A DNA stretch of 13,162 nt from Micavibrio sp. UBA1664 (lineage in GTDB: Bacteria > Pseudomonadota > Alphaproteobacteria > Micavibrionales > UBA1664): NCBI GenBank assembly GCA_002320485.1, contig DCKW01000095.1, positions 1-13,162 of the forward strand. The letters run 5' to 3'. Shown in pieces: positions 12,821 through 13,162 of the stretch. The translations under genes and the position numbers were made by a program. Below the pieces are notes generated by a model. It ran no database searches, was not told the DNA's origin, and saw only the letters and a program-made list of their open reading frames with translations. The first letter of the stretch is position 1, and each line of letters opens with the position of its first letter.

Positions 12821-13162
12821 ATGACCGCCGTCAAAGACATTCGCCGCACCTTCCTCGACTATTTCGTTTCAAAAGGCCATACGGAGGTATCATCCAGTTC
12901 ACTGGTTCCGCAAAACGATCCGACGATGATGTTTGTCAATTCAGGCATGGTGCAATTTAAAAATGTTTTCACAGGGATCGATAAACGCCCCTACACGCGG
13001 GCGACTACGGCACAGAAATGCGTGCGCGCCGGCGGTAAGCATAATGATCTTGAAAATGTCGGCTATACCGCACGACATCACACCTTTTTTGAAATGCTGG
13101 GGAATTTTTCCTTCGGCGATTATTTCAAGGATGACGCAATTGCCTTTGCATGGGAATTGGTT
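12821..13162 (+). CDS. alaS: Alanyl-tRNA synthetase, N-terminal part (runs off window)
   Basis: Class II aminoacyl-tRNA synthetase that charges tRNA-Ala. The 114 codons visible read MTAVKDIRRTFLDYFVSKGH, then VPQNDPTMMFVNSGMVQFKN, FTGIDKRPYTRATTAQKCVR, AGGKHNDLENVGYTARHHTF and FEMLGNFSFGDYFKDDAI. These match the AlaS catalytic-core start, including motif 1 and the RHHTFFEMLGNFSFGDYF motif 2 region. AAAAAAGGA six bases before ATG 12821 is a good ribosome site. In many alphaproteobacteria alaS follows recA, but here it is preceded by a divergent orphan gene. The gene continues past the right edge. Confidence 0.97.
   Translation, partial: MTAVKDIRRTFLDYFVSKGHTEVSSSSLVPQNDPTMMFVNSGMVQFKNVFTGIDKRPYTRATTAQKCVRAGGKHNDLENVGYTARHHTFFEMLGNFSFGDYFKDDAIAFAWELV

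Noticed and set aside
1..13162. Mobile elements, CRISPR arrays, defence islands
   Set aside because: No transposase, integrase, regular spaced repeats or long terminal inverted repeats were seen; the genes are housekeeping-like.

Overview
This window looks like housekeeping DNA from an alphaproteobacterium of moderate-to-low G+C. The first ~47 bases are the 5' end of a 16S rRNA gene read leftward, with the typical alphaproteobacterial AACGAACGCTGGCGGCAGG start. The ETF-ubiquinone oxidoreductase, TPR protein and family-4-like uracil-DNA glycosylase grouping also fits that class. I cannot name a genus. No mobile element, CRISPR array, tRNA or recognisable defence system is visible.

Layout. 1-670: start of the rRNA operon (minus), with its AT-rich leader, a strong promoter with A-tract UP element, and several short repeats upstream. 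670-1250: a small orphan gene (minus) behind a leader carrying an intrinsic terminator and a possible mutually exclusive antiterminator. 1300-3910 (plus): a Na/Pi-cotransporter-family protein with a PhoU-like tail, then two consecutive MraZ/AbrB-fold proteins outside any division cluster. 3890-4900 (minus): ornithine cyclodeaminase. 4950-5630 (plus): a rhomboid protease. 5612-9567 (minus): ETF-QO, a large TPR protein and a small four-helix membrane protein. 9651-12204 (plus): uracil-DNA glycosylase overlapping a soluble lytic transglycosylase. 12201-12695 (minus): an orphan membrane-like protein. 12821-end (plus): the N-terminus of alanyl-tRNA synthetase.

How it works together. The genes do not form one pathway: they cover phosphate uptake, proline synthesis from ornithine, electron transfer to quinone, DNA repair, peptidoglycan turnover and translation. 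Packing is tight. Three convergent pairs overlap at their stop codons, and one divergent pair (ocd/rhomboid) shares a 49-bp spacer whose promoters predict leaderless mRNAs.

The most interesting parts are the attenuator-like leader at 1084-1248, the tandem orphan MraZ-like genes with a palindrome at the second gene's predicted transcription start, and the glycosylase that lacks most of the expected Fe-S cysteines. I did not find a clear, wholly new multi-gene system.
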